Shown here piece by piece: positions 1-12,113 of a DNA stretch of 64,000 nucleotides. Below the pieces are notes generated by a model. The model saw only the letters and a list, made by a program, of their open reading frames with translations. It searched no databases and was not told the origin of the DNA. Made by a program: the position numbers and the translations under genes. The first letter of the stretch is position 1, and every line of letters starts with the position of its first letter. The stretch comes from Phaseolus vulgaris (lineage: Eukaryota > Streptophyta > Magnoliopsida > Fabales > Fabaceae): contig NC_023749.2 of the NCBI RefSeq assembly GCF_000499845.2, positions 46,260,108 to 46,324,107 of the forward strand. Direction: 5' to 3'.

Positions 1-51
1 ATTTATTATTTTAAGTTTTATTTCATTGTTTTATGTTTGGGTATTTGTTCT

Positions 52-370
52 CACCACAAGAAAAAATATTTTTAACAGGATTATATTTAGCGTTTTTGGC
101 GATTTTAACTCCCGTTAAGTATGTTATCTCCGGTTTGTTTTTTCCCTAAAAGATCCATCGTCGTTAACGGATTATTGACAATTTTAACGAACTTCTGAAA
201 AATAATTACTTTTCGATCGTTATTTGAAACCACTGTTATTCACGACGATTCTGAAACTCTCGTTATTTTCGGTGATTTTGAAACTTCCATTATTCCCAAC
301 AGTTCTAAAACCTCCGTTATTTCCGATAGTTTTGAACCCTTATTTCCAGGAGTTTTTTAAACATGGTACA
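52..370. mobile_element. CACTA-like element end with subterminal repeats
   Basis: The terminus reads CACCACAAGAAAAAATA, close to the inverted complement of the element end at 52828 (CACTATAAGAAAAAAAA). It is followed by 'TTAACAGG', also shared with that end as TTAACGGG. About four degenerate ~30-bp units of the form 'ttctaaaacctccgttattt' follow at 228-352. This end-plus-minisatellite arrangement recurs near 24.2-24.5, 42.9-43.2 and 52.5-52.8 kb, so I read it as one end of a non-autonomous CACTA family member. The partner end and a target-site duplication were not found. Confidence 0.45.
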
Positions 371-1344
371 TATATAAAAAAAGGTAGGTGACAAATAATA
401 AAAATATTAAACTAAATTAATAGGCTAAAACTTTTCAAAAAAAATCCACTGACACACTTAATGCACTAATTCACTAGCAAATCACCACCGTAGTTTATAT
501 TTTTAAAAGGGCTCTGTATTTATTCATTTTCTCTTTTATCAACAAAGATTTATTCATTATTGATAAAAAAACATTAAAATAAAGTCATATATAAAACATA
601 TTCAAGACAACATTCTAAGTATAAGCGTGAACTTTACTATCATAACAAATATTAAATAGAGAAGTGATTTAAAGTGCAATTAGACACCTTCAACATTTTG
701 CATTGCAAAATAAAAAGAATATAAAATATGGAAATTCAAGAGAAATAATGTTGCATACATATTTGTTAGTTTTTTTTAAACTATTTTTTAACTAATATGT
801 TTGTATTGTCAATGCAAGATAGTTTTTTTTTTTTTTATATTCTATTGCATCTACAAAATTAAAAAGACCAATGAAAGCAAAGTGCACCATATAAATAAAA
901 CAATATCAACGAATAACTAAAACGTATGAAAACTAAGAAAGTGAATAATAAAAATACCATTTCTTCTTAGTCATAAGAGTAGACATGATAAGAAAATTAA
1001 ATAACATTCTTCAACTATGATTCTTAATGTTGATCATTTCTTTCATTGTTGGGAACACTTCCTTGATTGAGAGTTCCTATTTGATTGAGAATTCACTGCA
1101 TAAAGGTTCCCAGTTATGGAACAAACATTTTCTTTCTGGCTTGACCAAATCTGAAATGTTCAACCATATGCATGAATCAAATCTTACATGTGAGATGTTG
1201 CACTTATAGTGTTGTTTCAGAAATATAGACACAGAAAGTCAACAATTTACAAATCTTTGAAAGGATTATTATGGATAGAAAAACATAATAGGGCATAAAT
1301 AAGGTCTTGAACCCAATAAGAAAATGATGTAAAATAGAACCAAC
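371..1344. other. AT-rich intergenic DNA, nothing recognised
   Basis: No protein motif, inverted repeat or RNA gene was recognised. There are T-runs near 820 and a short open frame at 1027-1209 with no family resemblance. Confidence 0.5.
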
Positions 1345-2510
1345 ATGACTTCTTCATCAACTAAGAAACAACATACTCGTAGAAAGGGTAAAGGAAAAGC
1401 CCCTTAAAATGATTGCATTTCCTACTCCACGAGCCCCAAAGATTGAGAACATGTTAAATCAGGCATAATATTTTAGTGAAAGTGAACATATGCTAAATTA
1501 TGGCAAGGGGTTTTATGGGAGATCAATCCTCCTACCTAAAGTAATGAACTTCCCCTTCTTTGCTTCATTAGGGTTTTAGTTTCATCATCACTTGCAACAT
1601 CAAGGTTTGAAACAATTTCTTATGCCAAAATATCCATATTTTGATGATCTCATCAGGGTGTTTTATTCAAATAAAAGGATCACAGATGATGGTAACATCT
1701 GGACTGAGGTTAACCAGAAGAGGATTCTTATCACCCCTTTAAATTAGTTGACTTTGGCTCACTTAAAGTACCAAGGGCACAAATTGAGTTCTTCAAACAT
1801 CCCTAACCAGTTAAACTATGACCGTGATATGGAATTGAAAACCATGATAAGACCAGACATGCATGGTCCTAATATGAGGTCTGTAGGTGGTTTGTTGCTG
1901 AATTACATACTACTTCATTACACCTTTGTCCACATCTTGTGTTTTTAAGGAAGTAATATTTCTCAAGTGTTGCATGGAGATATTTTGATGATATGGGCCA
2001 TAAAAATTAATATAATGATTAAATGATCATATTATATCATGCAACACATGATGAAATGTTGAGATAACAACATGCCTCTACCCTATGCCACTCTGGTGAC
2101 ACGAATCCTGACAGCCTCTGAAGTGAATTTATCCATCGATTTAGCTATCGAGCTAAGATGGTCCCATCATTTTGGAAAAAAAATTAAGAAGTTAAATATT
2201 CATCACATACATGGTGTGTGGCAGTATAGGACGGATCAACACGACGATCAGAAATGATGAAGATGACGCCGACTCGGCCATTTCGGAGGATGATGTTCAT
2301 GGTAGTGCGTCCCAGGCCCTAGTGCAGAATCACTCCGCAATGTCACCACAAAATTTGAGTGGAATTCATGCATTGCAAGAATCCATCCGGACTATGAACC
2401 TAAACATCAACACATGTGTGGAAACCATGAATACACGTTTCGACAAGGTTTATGACCGGATTGACGACATACAACAAGAACTTCATGACTTTCAGGAGTC
2501 TTTTGAATGA
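1345..2510 (+). pseudogene. Putative plant transposon protein, degenerate (copy A)
   Basis: A start at 1345 gives a basic leader (MTSSSTKKQHTRRKGKGKAP) that ends in a stop, and further stops and frame changes follow. Readable blocks are 'FDDLIRVFYSNKRITDDG' near 1640, 'RPDMHGPNMRSVGGLLL' near 1850, and 'MPLPYATLVTRILTA' near 2072. After these come an acidic stretch (DEDDADSAISEDDVHG, near 2260) and a C-terminal coiled-coil-like tail with heptad spacing (MNTRFDKVYDRIDDIQQEL) ending in TGA at 2510. The order matches plant proteins annotated as 'putative plant transposon protein', which are abundant in legumes and of unknown biochemical function. The C-terminal part is duplicated at 33781-34416. 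It is broken by several stops, so it is not a functional gene. Confidence 0.6.
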
Positions 2511-3557
2511 TACATACTTCAATGTATCATTGTTATCATTTTCCAGAATATTATTATTATTATTATGTATTTCATGTTCTTTATTTAATTACATTTGTAA
2601 TGCATGAACTTTATCCATGAATTTCACTTCAACATATTATAATTTACTGCATTTCCAAATATTAACGAACATTTTTTTCCTTTACACAATTATAGCTCCA
2701 ACACATTACCGAAAATAATCTTTTGATTGAAATTTTCTACAATTGCAATTTTTCTTTTAATTGAACCAAATAAAGTTTATGACAATCATAAACATGTTCC
2801 GAATATTTTACATAATTCGTATTTTTTCAGAAGTTAGCTCTAACACAATATCGAAAATAATGTTTTAATTATAAAAAATAATTTTTCAATTACCGGAAAT
2901 AATGTTTTGATGGAAAGCAACTATAATCCACAAATAAATAAATAAAATTCATTTTTCAACAATTTTTAAATACAAGGATAAATTTGTAATCTTACTTTTT
3001 TCATTTAAAAAAAATTACAATATCAATCACACCTATCACATCAATTACAATATTTTTGTAGGAATGACTCAAATCCAAATGTTTTCAATTAAAAAGCACA
3101 TGAATGTATGACTTTTTTTGTGTGTGTATAACCATAATAAAATAGAAAAGAAGTATGACAAGTCATATCACTAAAAATAATTGTGTATGTGATGACGATT
3201 ATTTTATGCTATTTATAAATACCACAATTTACGCGTGTGAGGGTTTCGCTAACTACTATTAAAGGTTTGCCGAAATCACTAATAAATAATCAAAACTTAG
3301 TAAAAGAGTGTTGGTGTTGTAGTATTCAATTAGATTTCTCCACCGACCAATAATGATTCTAAAGATAATATTTGATAAAAAAAGATAGATTAAAAAGAAA
3401 AACTGATAAAACAAGACAAAAACATAATCTTTATTTTAATAAATAGTCTATCTGATTGGTAAAAAGGAAAGACAACTTAATCTTATAATGAAAGGGAAAA
3501 ATCTAATTAGAATTTCTGCAATATATCTTCCTTAATCCTTTTTGGGCGACACCACAG
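2511..3557. other. AT-rich spacer; right part is shared with unit B
   Basis: 2511-3080 is AT-rich and absent from the equivalent place in unit B. From about 3340 to 3557 the sequence matches 34470-34666, which in B is an intron ending in 'gacaccacag' directly before an alpha/beta-hydrolase exon. In unit A the same 'gacaccacag' is followed at 3558 by a copia LTR instead of the exon. No gene is present here. Confidence 0.6.
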
Positions 3558-3838
3558 TGTTGGGAAAATCAGAACTAATTCACCCTCTTTGGTGTAGATA
3601 CAAAATGGGCACATGTGGAAGCAATAAACAAATAATAGAAAATAGAGCAAATAGAATAATGACATCGAGAATTTTTAACGTGAGAAAACTTCCTCAACTT
3701 GAGAAATATAAACCCACGTTCAAAATTCTCGGTGTCATTATTCTATTTGCTCTATTTTCTATTATTTGTTTATTTCTCTGCATGTGCCCATTTTTTATCT
3801 ACACCAAAGAAGGAGAATTAGTTATGATTTTCCCAATA
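3558..3838 (+). repeat. Copia 5' LTR that is almost entirely one inverted repeat
   Basis: The LTR begins TGTTGGGAAAATC exactly at the junction with DNA shared with unit B, and ends GATTTTCCCAATA one base before a primer-binding-site match. Bases 3558-3681 and 3716-3838 are inverted copies of each other (arms of about 123 bp, few mismatches) around a ~35-base loop. The loop contains the TATA-like 'tataaa' at 3707-3712. An LTR that is itself a long hairpin is unusual. The 3' LTR of this element is missing. Confidence 0.75.
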
Positions 3839-3839
3839 G

Positions 3840-3850
3840 TGGTATCAAAG
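3840..3850 (+). other. Primer-binding site (initiator Met-tRNA type)
   Basis: TGGTATCAAAG directly follows the LTR and differs by one base from the usual copia TGGTATCAGAG, which is complementary to the 3' end of initiator tRNA-Met. Its position fixes the 3' edge of the LTR. Confidence 0.7.
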
Positions 3851-3867
3851 TTCGGTTCTAATACAAG

Positions 3868-6696
3868 ATGGAAGGAGCCCTTTATGATGGAGACATGTTC
3901 AAGTTGACAACGAACAACTTTTCCTATTGGAAGCCCATGATGGAGGATCACTTAAAATGTAAGGATATGCATGAGTCCATTTATTGCGTAGACAAGCCAA
4001 AAGGTAAGAGTGATAAAGATTGGAAATTTTTGAATCAAAAACTGTTGCAATAATTTGAAAGTATATTGATAGAAGTTTGATTGAGCATGTGTCCACATAC
4101 ACAAATGCTTATGAGTTATGGTCAAAACTTGAATCTATGATTCAAAAGAAAACTCCAAGAAATAAAGCATCTCTCGTCAGAAGACTGGTAAAACTTGACT
4201 ACACGGATGGTCAAAGTATGATGAAGCACTTAAATTCATTCAACGGTCTTGTCAATCAATTGACAAAGATAGATATGAAGATTGATGATGAGTTGCAGAC
4301 ACTTTTGCTACTCATTTTGTTGTCTGAGAGTTGGGACACACTAGTAGTCATGCTCAGCAACTCAATCCCTGATGGGAAGATCTCAATAGACACTATTTCA
4401 GACAGTCTGTTGAATGAAGAATCCAGAAAAAAAGAAAAAGGTACAAATTTTCAATACAAAACAAATGTTATTGAGAAGAAAGGAAGAGGTGAAACCCGTG
4501 GGAAAAATGAATCTCGTGGAAGAAACAAAAGCAAAGCTAAATGTCGTTCTCAATATCGCACAAGAACAATATGTTATTATTGAAACAAAGAAGGTCATAA
4601 TAGATCTGAATGCAGATCTAAGAAGAGAGATCAGAAAGTCGGAACTGTCCAGACTTAGTTGATCCAAAGCAGAAGGATTGTACTCCAACCACAGTCGTTG
4701 TCATTGACGATGATGTTTTTCTTATTGGAGAAGACAATTACCTAAATGTTGCATATGGTGATTGCACTTAGATCATTGATTCTGGTGCCTCTTTCCATGT
4801 AAGTCCACATGAAGAATTCTTTTCAAATTACAAGAAAGATGATTATGGTACTGTGAAAATGGGAAACCATGTTACAAGCAAGATTGTAGGTGTTGGTGAC
4901 ATCGTGTTACTAAAAGACACAAGAAACAAGCTTGAATTTAAGGAAGTAAGGCATGTTCCAGAAATGCGTCTCAACCTTATCTCAACGGGTAAGTTAGATG
5001 ATGTTGGTTTTATAAGTCACTTTGGTACTGGAAAGTGGAAACTAGCAAAAGGGAACCTTGTCATTGCCAGAGGTTCAAAGAAATGATCCCTTTACATTAT
5101 GAAAGGAAGAATTTGTTCTGGAGAAGCAAATGTTGCTATAGACTCCAAAGATGTTTGGCACAGACTATTGGGGCATATTAGTGAGAAAGCACTCTAGATG
5201 CTCGCCAAAAACCACTTGCTAAATATAAATGGTCAAATCTTGGAATCTTGTACTGATTGCATTTATGGTAAACAATGCAAAGTCAGTTTTCAGAGATCAG
5301 GCGATCCCTCAAGGAGACAAGAGGTACTTGAACTTGTACATACAAATGTATGTGCACCATCTGAAAAATCTCTTGGTGTAGCCTACTACTTTGTCACGTT
5401 TATTGATGATCACTCAAGAAGAGTATAGGTGTACTTGCTGAAAACCAAAGATCAGGTACGGTAAGCATTTAATGAATTTCATGCTCTAGTGCAGTGTGAA
5501 ACTGGGAAAAGGCTTAAGTGTTTGAAAGCCGACAATTGTGGAGAGTACAATGGTTCTTTTGAAGCCTATTTCAAGATGTATGTCATTAGAATGATAAAGA
5601 CACCACCAAAGACTCCTCAATTGAATGGAGTAGCCAAAAGGATGAATCGTACATTGAAGAGAAAGTTAGATGCATGTTATAAGGTGTTAACCTCCCCAAG
5701 TCTTTATGGGGTGAAGCAATAAAGACTGCAGTTGATCTCATAAACCTGACACCTTCAAGAAATCTAGATGGAGAGATTCTAGAAGAAGTGTGGTACAAGA
5801 AGAAGAGATCCTTCAACCATCTGAGAGTATTTGGATGTAGAGCCTTTGTTCATATTCCAAAAGATGAAAGAAAAAATCTAGATGCTAAGACCAAGGAATG
5901 CATATACCTTGGGTCCCCAAAGGATGAATTTGGGTACAGATTGTGGGATCCTATAACGAAAAAAATTGTTAGAAGCAGAGATGTTGTGTTCTTTGAGGAT
6001 CAAACGATCAAAGATATTCAAGAGAAAAATCAGTGCAAGTCTAGAGATCGCATTGATTCAGGGGCAGAGATTCCTTAATAGATAGATCCTTATCAAATAG
6101 ACCAACAAACGGATCTTTCTCACCCAGTTCCTGACCAGACTAATGAACAAGCAGATCATGATCAAATAATGTTTGACCCTCAAATAGAACAAGAACCTGA
6201 GCCATTAGAGCAACAAATGGAAGTTGAATTGAGACGCTATGAAAGAAGAAGAAAGCCATCATCAAAGTATCCTGAAGAAGATTGTATTACTTGACAGATA
6301 ATGGTGAACCTCAAACCTTTTCAGAGGCTATGGAATCAATTGAGAAAGGGGAGTGGATTAAAGCCATGGAAGAAGAGATGAACTCTTTACATGAGAACCA
6401 TACTTATGATTTGGTGTAACTACCTAAAGGAAGGAAAACCTTGAAAAAGAAATGGGTGTATAGGCTTAAAACTGAAGAAGGAAGCTCGACACCAAGGTAC
6501 AAAGCTTGAAGTTTTGTGAAAAGGTGCCATCAAAAGAAAGAAGTTGATTTTGATAAGATATTCTCACCAGTGGTGAAGTATTCCTCCATAAGAGTAGCAT
6601 TGAGTATAGCAGCTAGCCTAGACCTTGAAGTTGAACAACTTAATGTCAAAACAACTTTCCTACATGGAGACATCAAAGAAGAAATCTATATGGAGC
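3868..6696 (+). pseudogene. Ty1/copia gag-pol, degenerate and 3'-truncated
   Basis: Gag (UBN2 type) starts at MEGALYDGDMFKLTTNNFSY (3868) and continues through 'ELWSKLESMI' near 4110. The zinc knuckle near 4570 has its second cysteine codon changed to TGA. The protease block 'IDSGASFHVS' lies near 4780. Integrase is at about 5150-5720 with 'WHRLLGHIS'. Two of its three DDE positions look mutated: 'VHTNVCAP' instead of HTDVCGP, and 'NGVAKRMNR' instead of VAERMNR, while 'KADNCGEY' keeps its Asp. RT motifs begin near 6300 ('EEMNSLHENHTYDLV', 'FDKIFSPVVKYSSIR'). The first RT catalytic block reads 'LNVKTTFLHGDIKEEI' where LDVKTAF is expected. The frame is interrupted by many stops. The copy stops right after this block at about 6696, so YVDD, RNase H and the 3' LTR are gone. 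It cannot be active. Confidence 0.85.
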
Positions 6697-6895
6697 ATAT
6701 GGAAACAGTTTTTTCTAGTAAACTAAAGTGGGAACACAAATGGTGGGCAACGACATTTGTGATTGATTTTTTGTGATTAAAAATAGTCATTAAATTATAA
6801 AAATAATTTTTTGTCTCAGATAGTGATTACATTTTTCAGTCATTCATTTGATTACTAATAATGATCACATTTTTTGATCACTATTCAACAATTTT
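6697..6895. other. Unit A sequence flanking the Pack-CACTA
   Basis: From 'catatggaaacag' onward the DNA matches 35630-35920 in unit B, including 'tgggaacacaaatggtgggca'-type sequence and 'agtgatcacattttt'. It marks where the truncated copia ends and duplicated DNA resumes, and it contains the left target site of the next element. Confidence 0.65.
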
Positions 6896-7059
6896 CACTA
6901 CAAAAAAATGTATATTGTGGCAGTTTTTTTCCGTATAAAGTGGTGTTTATAACCGCCACAATATACGCTTGTGGCGATTTCCCAAACCGCCATAGAACTG
7001 GCCGCCACAAAGTTTAATGTGGCGGTTTTACGTTACCCGTCGCAATATCCGCCACTTTA

Positions 7060-9683
7060 AACGTAATGTAAGTAGTGACGATTTTTATATGTAAATAGTG
7101 TTTGTTATAACTGTCACAATTTACATTCATTGAAGAAGATTCTGACACCATAATATATATAAGCAGTGACAATTTTTAACTGACGTAATTTTAATTCTGA
7201 ATAAATAAAATTTAACTACCACATTTTTATAATCTGTTTTATACAATTAACCTAAAGATAATATATTTTCATAATAAAATCAAATAATGTATAAAGTTAT
7301 AATCATCCATTCATTTCATTGAAAATTAAAGCACACGTAACAATGTTCAAAAGTTTATACGTAATTAAAAATTAAAACTGGATAATTGGTTTCCAGTTAT
7401 GACAAGAGCCTCCAAATAAAATGGAGTAGAAAGATAGAATATTCAACCCTACCAATGGGTATTGAAGTAGTGTACAAACAAACTTGTACAAAAACATACA
7501 CGTGTTAACCAACCAAATAACCAATTTACAAGGTATAGTTTGTCCGACCAAAGAAGATACTTTTCAACTTTAATACATTCTTCTTCATTTTACACAAGCC
7601 TCAGTGCTATGCACAGTTCGTGGAAAAATAAAATTAATGGTAGTTAATTTGAGTGAATATGCCTAAAAATATAAAGCAGCGTAATAACTAACAGATTTAT
7701 TATTAAGTGAAAGATACACTGTAGCTGTCAATGAAAAAAAAATTAATACAAAATTAATTACTGAAATTGACATCATTGGTTAATCTTATCCTTAACTTTA
7801 CAAATTTGGTTCCTAATGTTAGAATCTAAATTGGGCAAGATGAAATTGACTGATAATTGTTAAAAGGAAACATTAAATTAAAGTAACTGATAGTTTCTAA
7901 ATTCAAGAATAAATTGACGGTAATTATTAAAGTCAACAACAATCTTTTCTTAAGGTTGAGGATTAATCGAACCAATGATGTCAATTTCATGAACAAAATT
8001 CCTGTTTTAGTTGTAAAGAAAATATTTTCAAAAAAATGACAAATATTAATTAGTAACTTACATTAACTTACATCCACAATTAATAACTATAATAATGTCA
8101 AGTAAAAAATAATCACAATTATTGCTCAACCTCCATTAAACCAATGATCTTTCCTTCTCAATCAAACTAATAATGCAAAAGTCGAAATTAAACCTAACGA
8201 TAAAGAGAGTACAAAGTGAAACGTACTTAAATTTTAGAGTACCAAGAATTTTAAAAAATATCAGTATTACTTTCTAAATAAAATTTGAAAATTCTCTTAA
8301 CACTAAAAGATGAGACTAGCCTCAAATTTTCATTTACTTTTATATTTTTTATCTACATATATCTTCAACAAATATTTTGAATTTTCTATAAATATAAATC
8401 TCTATCCAAGATGTAGCGTAATTAAAATTAATGTTGATATATTATAACTATGGGCTACATTATAACTTGATAGTAAAATAATTTTTTATTAATAAAATAA
8501 TTGTTTTTGAAATAGAACTGTTTTAAAATGGTATCATTGTACATTATTATAATGCAGTTCCTTTTAAAATTTTATTCAAACGTCTCTTCTTTAACTGACT
8601 AAATAGATCGCTCATCGTAACGAAAGAATCTTTTGAAACTACTTAAATTTCAGTCCATAAATAGTAGTGACGAAGCTTCACATGCTTGCTGTAACACCTA
8701 ACAGGAGAAAATGGTAGTAGACGAGGAATCTGAAACAGAAATAAGACCAAACACACGAAGTTTTCACATGGGCCTCCACGTTAGGTGTAGTTTATCTATT
8801 GTGTCATTTATCCAGTTCCTCTTCTCATATCAAAGACTCTCGAAAAGTGAAAGCTGAATCTAGGAAAAGCAAGATAAAAGAAGAGGGAAAACTTGGTTGC
8901 AATAATTTACGAGTTAGCTGTGTATAGATTAGCTTGCTATTGAGAACAGGTAAAAAGTTCGTTCTCTTTGAAACTACAAAACTTTGTACCTGTAATTTAG
9001 GTATCGAGGAAAATCTAACCTGCAATGCACACGGTCGATTGTTAATTAAAGTTATCCTTGTTTTGTGCAATATATTCAGGACTTACAATTCACACTACCA
9101 TTCTGAGTGTTATTGGTCAAAAGCTATACAACTTATGCCGCACCATCTGAATAGTCACCCCTTCATTCTAACTATAAGAATCATTCTTTTCTCCTGATGT
9201 CATAAAAAAATTGAAATATATATTTAGAACTAGCCATATTTGCATTATATATTTATAAGTTTTATACGTAGCAAGTTGCTGGAATTAGCATGATCCCGAA
9301 GCTTATGACGCAAGAACAGAGTAGGCAAAAATTAAAATCATTAAGGACCAGATTGCACGACAAACTATACCTTTTTACAAAGTGTTAATAACACATTTCC
9401 TGCTGCACTTTCTTTGCAATACAAGACAAATTCATAGGAAAAAAATGTTAGCGAATTCACATTTTCTAAAATTTATTAAAAACTAAATAAATAAGAGAAA
9501 GATAATCGTTTTTTTTATAAGAAGTCGCACTTATAATTTTTTTTTTAATTTTAATAAGTTTTGGTTAATAATATAAAATTGTTCAAAAGAGTATATTAGA
9601 AAGCGTTTTTACATTTTACCAACTTTTATTACCACCAAAAGAAGCAAGTATAGTAGAATACTAAGATAAAGCAATTCACCTGA
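7060..9683. other. Interior of Pack-CACTA, no gene recognised
   Basis: AT-rich DNA with no recognisable coding motif. The segment at about 8700-9680 is less AT-rich and lies just downstream of the captured PIF-like last exon on the minus strand, so it may be captured 3' flanking or UTR sequence. That is inference only. Confidence 0.4.
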
Positions 9684-11248
9684 CTAATGGTTTTCCTGAT
9701 TCTCATGGCCCCTACTGTTACTGGGCTTGCCAACATTTGGTTGATTCATTGCCTGATTTACACACGGGAATAGACCTCAATTCATAAACGTTCATACTCT
9801 GTTCGATTAAACAATAAAAATATAAGCAACTTTGCTAACCATGATTTTTCTTTACAGTTCTTTGAGAGAGCTTTTCTTTCCAATTAAGAGGGAGTTATAA
9901 ATAAAATCAGAACTCAATAACTGAGGTATAAGTTATAAGGAACATAAAACATAATTTTTTACACATAATCAGAGCATTATTGGAGCGATCTCTAAGATGG
10001 GCAGTACAAGATGGACTAAAGTAAAATGTTTGTCCCGGTGGCAGTTAATCTAATGGACCTCACGTGCAACAAATTACTTCACACGTCGTTTAAGAAAATC
10101 TAAATCTGAAAGAGTAGTAGAGGACAAAATACCTGAATTACTTGAAACTACATTGGGTGGGGACCAAGATATTGTTGATAAGGATCCGTGAAGTTTGGGA
10201 GACTGGTTTGGATCAGGACCAACTGCAACCATATGATTATCTGACTGATTTTCTGCTTATGACTGATTGCCATACACATACCCATTCCAACCCCCATTCC
10301 CATTGCTGGCATGTACTGCTGTATTCCAGGAAACATCATAGGTACCATGTCATATCCCATGGACATCATCTGCATAAGAAATGAAAGTATATAATCAGGG
10401 AAGGTGAATAACTTGATACACTGTATAGAATATGAACATTCTAATACTAGTGTACACTACAATAAATAATATTAAAGCTCTTAAGTTTCATTCCAAAGAA
10501 AACTTATTTTAAGAATGCAACAGCTTATTACGTTGTCTTTCCATCCTTAGATTTGACAAGTCCCTTTTACTCTTCCTCCTAAAATCTTTTTGAAGATCAT
10601 AAGTTACGAAAGTTTATATTCTGATAAACTATCTGTATGTGAATTGCTCTGTAATATCCTAGCACTGGAAGATGGTGCATTCAAAGCAAAACATGTTGCA
10701 TAAAAGTAATACATGAACTGAGTATAGATTAATCAGTCTGAGAAATTTTTTTCTCACACAAAATACAGTATACATGGAAATGAATTATAAAAAAAACTCT
10801 ATCAACAAAAAAAATAAAATGAAGAGTCTACCTGCACTTGTAACTGCAATGACTTTAAGTACGAAATTGCTTCATCCAACATTGAAGCTTTGTCCGACTA
10901 TGAATTCAAAATAGGGACCAAAATTAGAAAGAAATTATGAAGGATATAAAATCTAAATTCTGCCCATTCTTAAGAAGTTAGAATTTTAAAAGTTCGTCTA
11001 CCTTATTACATCGAGGTATAAGTTATTGCAGAGCTCTCATCTTTTCATTAATCCGATCACCACGCCTCTGTGTGCAAATGCCAAGTGAAAGCTTTTATGT
11101 TCTGAGAAAGAAAAGCATATAAAAGATATGAGCTCGAATAAGAAATGAAAGTACAAACCCTCTCAGAGAGATTATGGACCTCCTTTGTAGATGTTGATCC
11201 TCGAACTTGTTTTTTTGCTTCCAAATCAAAATCAACATCTTTTTTTCC
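9684..11248 (-). pseudogene. PIF-like (phytochrome-interacting factor) bHLH gene segment, captured
   Basis: Five collinear exons with consensus splice borders are readable on the minus strand. 11248-11159 encodes 'AKKQVRGSTSTKEVHNLSER'. 11067-11002 encodes the basic end and helix 1 (RRGDRINEKMRALQ, stop, LIPRCNK). 10897-10832 encodes helix 2 (SDKASMLDEAISYLKSLQLQ). 10369-10133 encodes the Met/Gly-rich region 'MMSMGYDMVPMMFPGIQQYM' and 'NFTDPYQQYLGPHPM'. 9752-9684 encodes the tail 'AMNQPNVGKPSNSRGHENQE' and stop. These match PIF1/PIF3-class factors, which bind G-boxes and repress light responses. Damage includes loss of the usual KRSRAA before EVHN, Arg to Gly at the last arginine of the H-E-R DNA-contact set, a Glu-to-stop in helix 1, a frame-shifted stretch in the fourth exon, and a Gln-to-stop after GPHPM. 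The 5' exons with the phytochrome-binding APB motif were not found. Retained introns show capture as DNA, not cDNA. Confidence 0.85.
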
Positions 11249-12113
11249 AGCAGGACAAAAGGAAATAAGAATATACACGATGCAAATAGTGATGACATGA
11301 CAACGAAAGTTCCAATTTGTTGGTCTAATCCATAGAACCTTACCAAAGTGAAAATGACTAAAACACAACCTGATAAATAGCCACTTCCGGTGTACGTTTT
11401 CTTCAGATAAGTTGTTTTAGCGTTGTCATATATTAAAACCATAACCATAACAAGAAATTATCAAACCATTAAGATAGCAAACCGAAAAATCAACAAAAGG
11501 AAACTAAACCAATCCAATCCAATCAAAGAACACTGGATAAATCGAACTCAGAAAGAATGTGATGAAAGAAGTAGAAACGAGATGGCAAAAAAAAAACCTG
11601 AACAAGCTACCTTGCTGAAAAGCAAATGCCGCATATCTCTGCCCTCCTTCCATTACCTCCAACGCCACCACATGAAATAGGGTTGGTCAGATTGAAATGC
11701 AAAAAGGTGTAGAAGTGGAAGTCGTTTTCGGATAATGAACAAACCTTAACAAATCCTTCCGCAGAGGCGCCGATGGTGGCGATTTCGGATAATCAAGGGT
11801 TTCGTGACGCACAATGATGTCGCCAGTACAGCTTCGCGACTTTGCGATTAGGGCTTCGTGAAGTGGTTTGTGAGTAGAGCTTCGTTATTAAGGCTTCGTT
11901 AGGGTTTGAGTGTTTAGGCAGAGGCAGAGAGAGCTTTGAGTGTTTAGGCAGAGAGAGGGAAGAAACTTTCGTTTCCAGTACTCAAACTAGAAATGACATA
12001 TTTTGAAAGATAATTGTGACAGTTAATGAAATGACGTATTATACTGAAATTTGTGACAGTTATTAATAACCGCCATATTAAAACCGCCACTATTTACACA
12101 TTTTTTTGTAGTG

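Larger units (their letters stand above)
6896..12113. mobile_element. Pack-CACTA element carrying a PIF-like gene fragment
   Basis: The left end is CACTACAAAAAAATGT at 6896 and the right end is the inverted ACATTTTTTTGTAGTG ending at 12113, a 16-bp terminal inverted repeat with one mismatch. The 3-bp duplication TTT flanks both sides (6893-6895, 12114-12116), as expected for CACTA. In unit B the corresponding place (about 35917) is uninterrupted. The subterminal zones contain repeated, inverted 'GCCACAATATAC', 'GTGGCGGTTT' and 'AACCGCCA' motifs (6915-7050 and 12040-12095), typical of transposase-binding arrays. No transposase is present. The interior holds a captured bHLH gene segment on the minus strand, so this is a non-autonomous gene-capturing element of 5218 bp. 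Confidence 0.85.

Noticed and set aside
1027..1209. 60-codon open frame
   Set aside because: No motif, no conservation with unit B, and AT-rich surroundings.
10142..10384. 80-codon plus-strand open frame
   Set aside because: It is antisense to the PIF-like fourth exon, whose minus-strand reading matches a known family.
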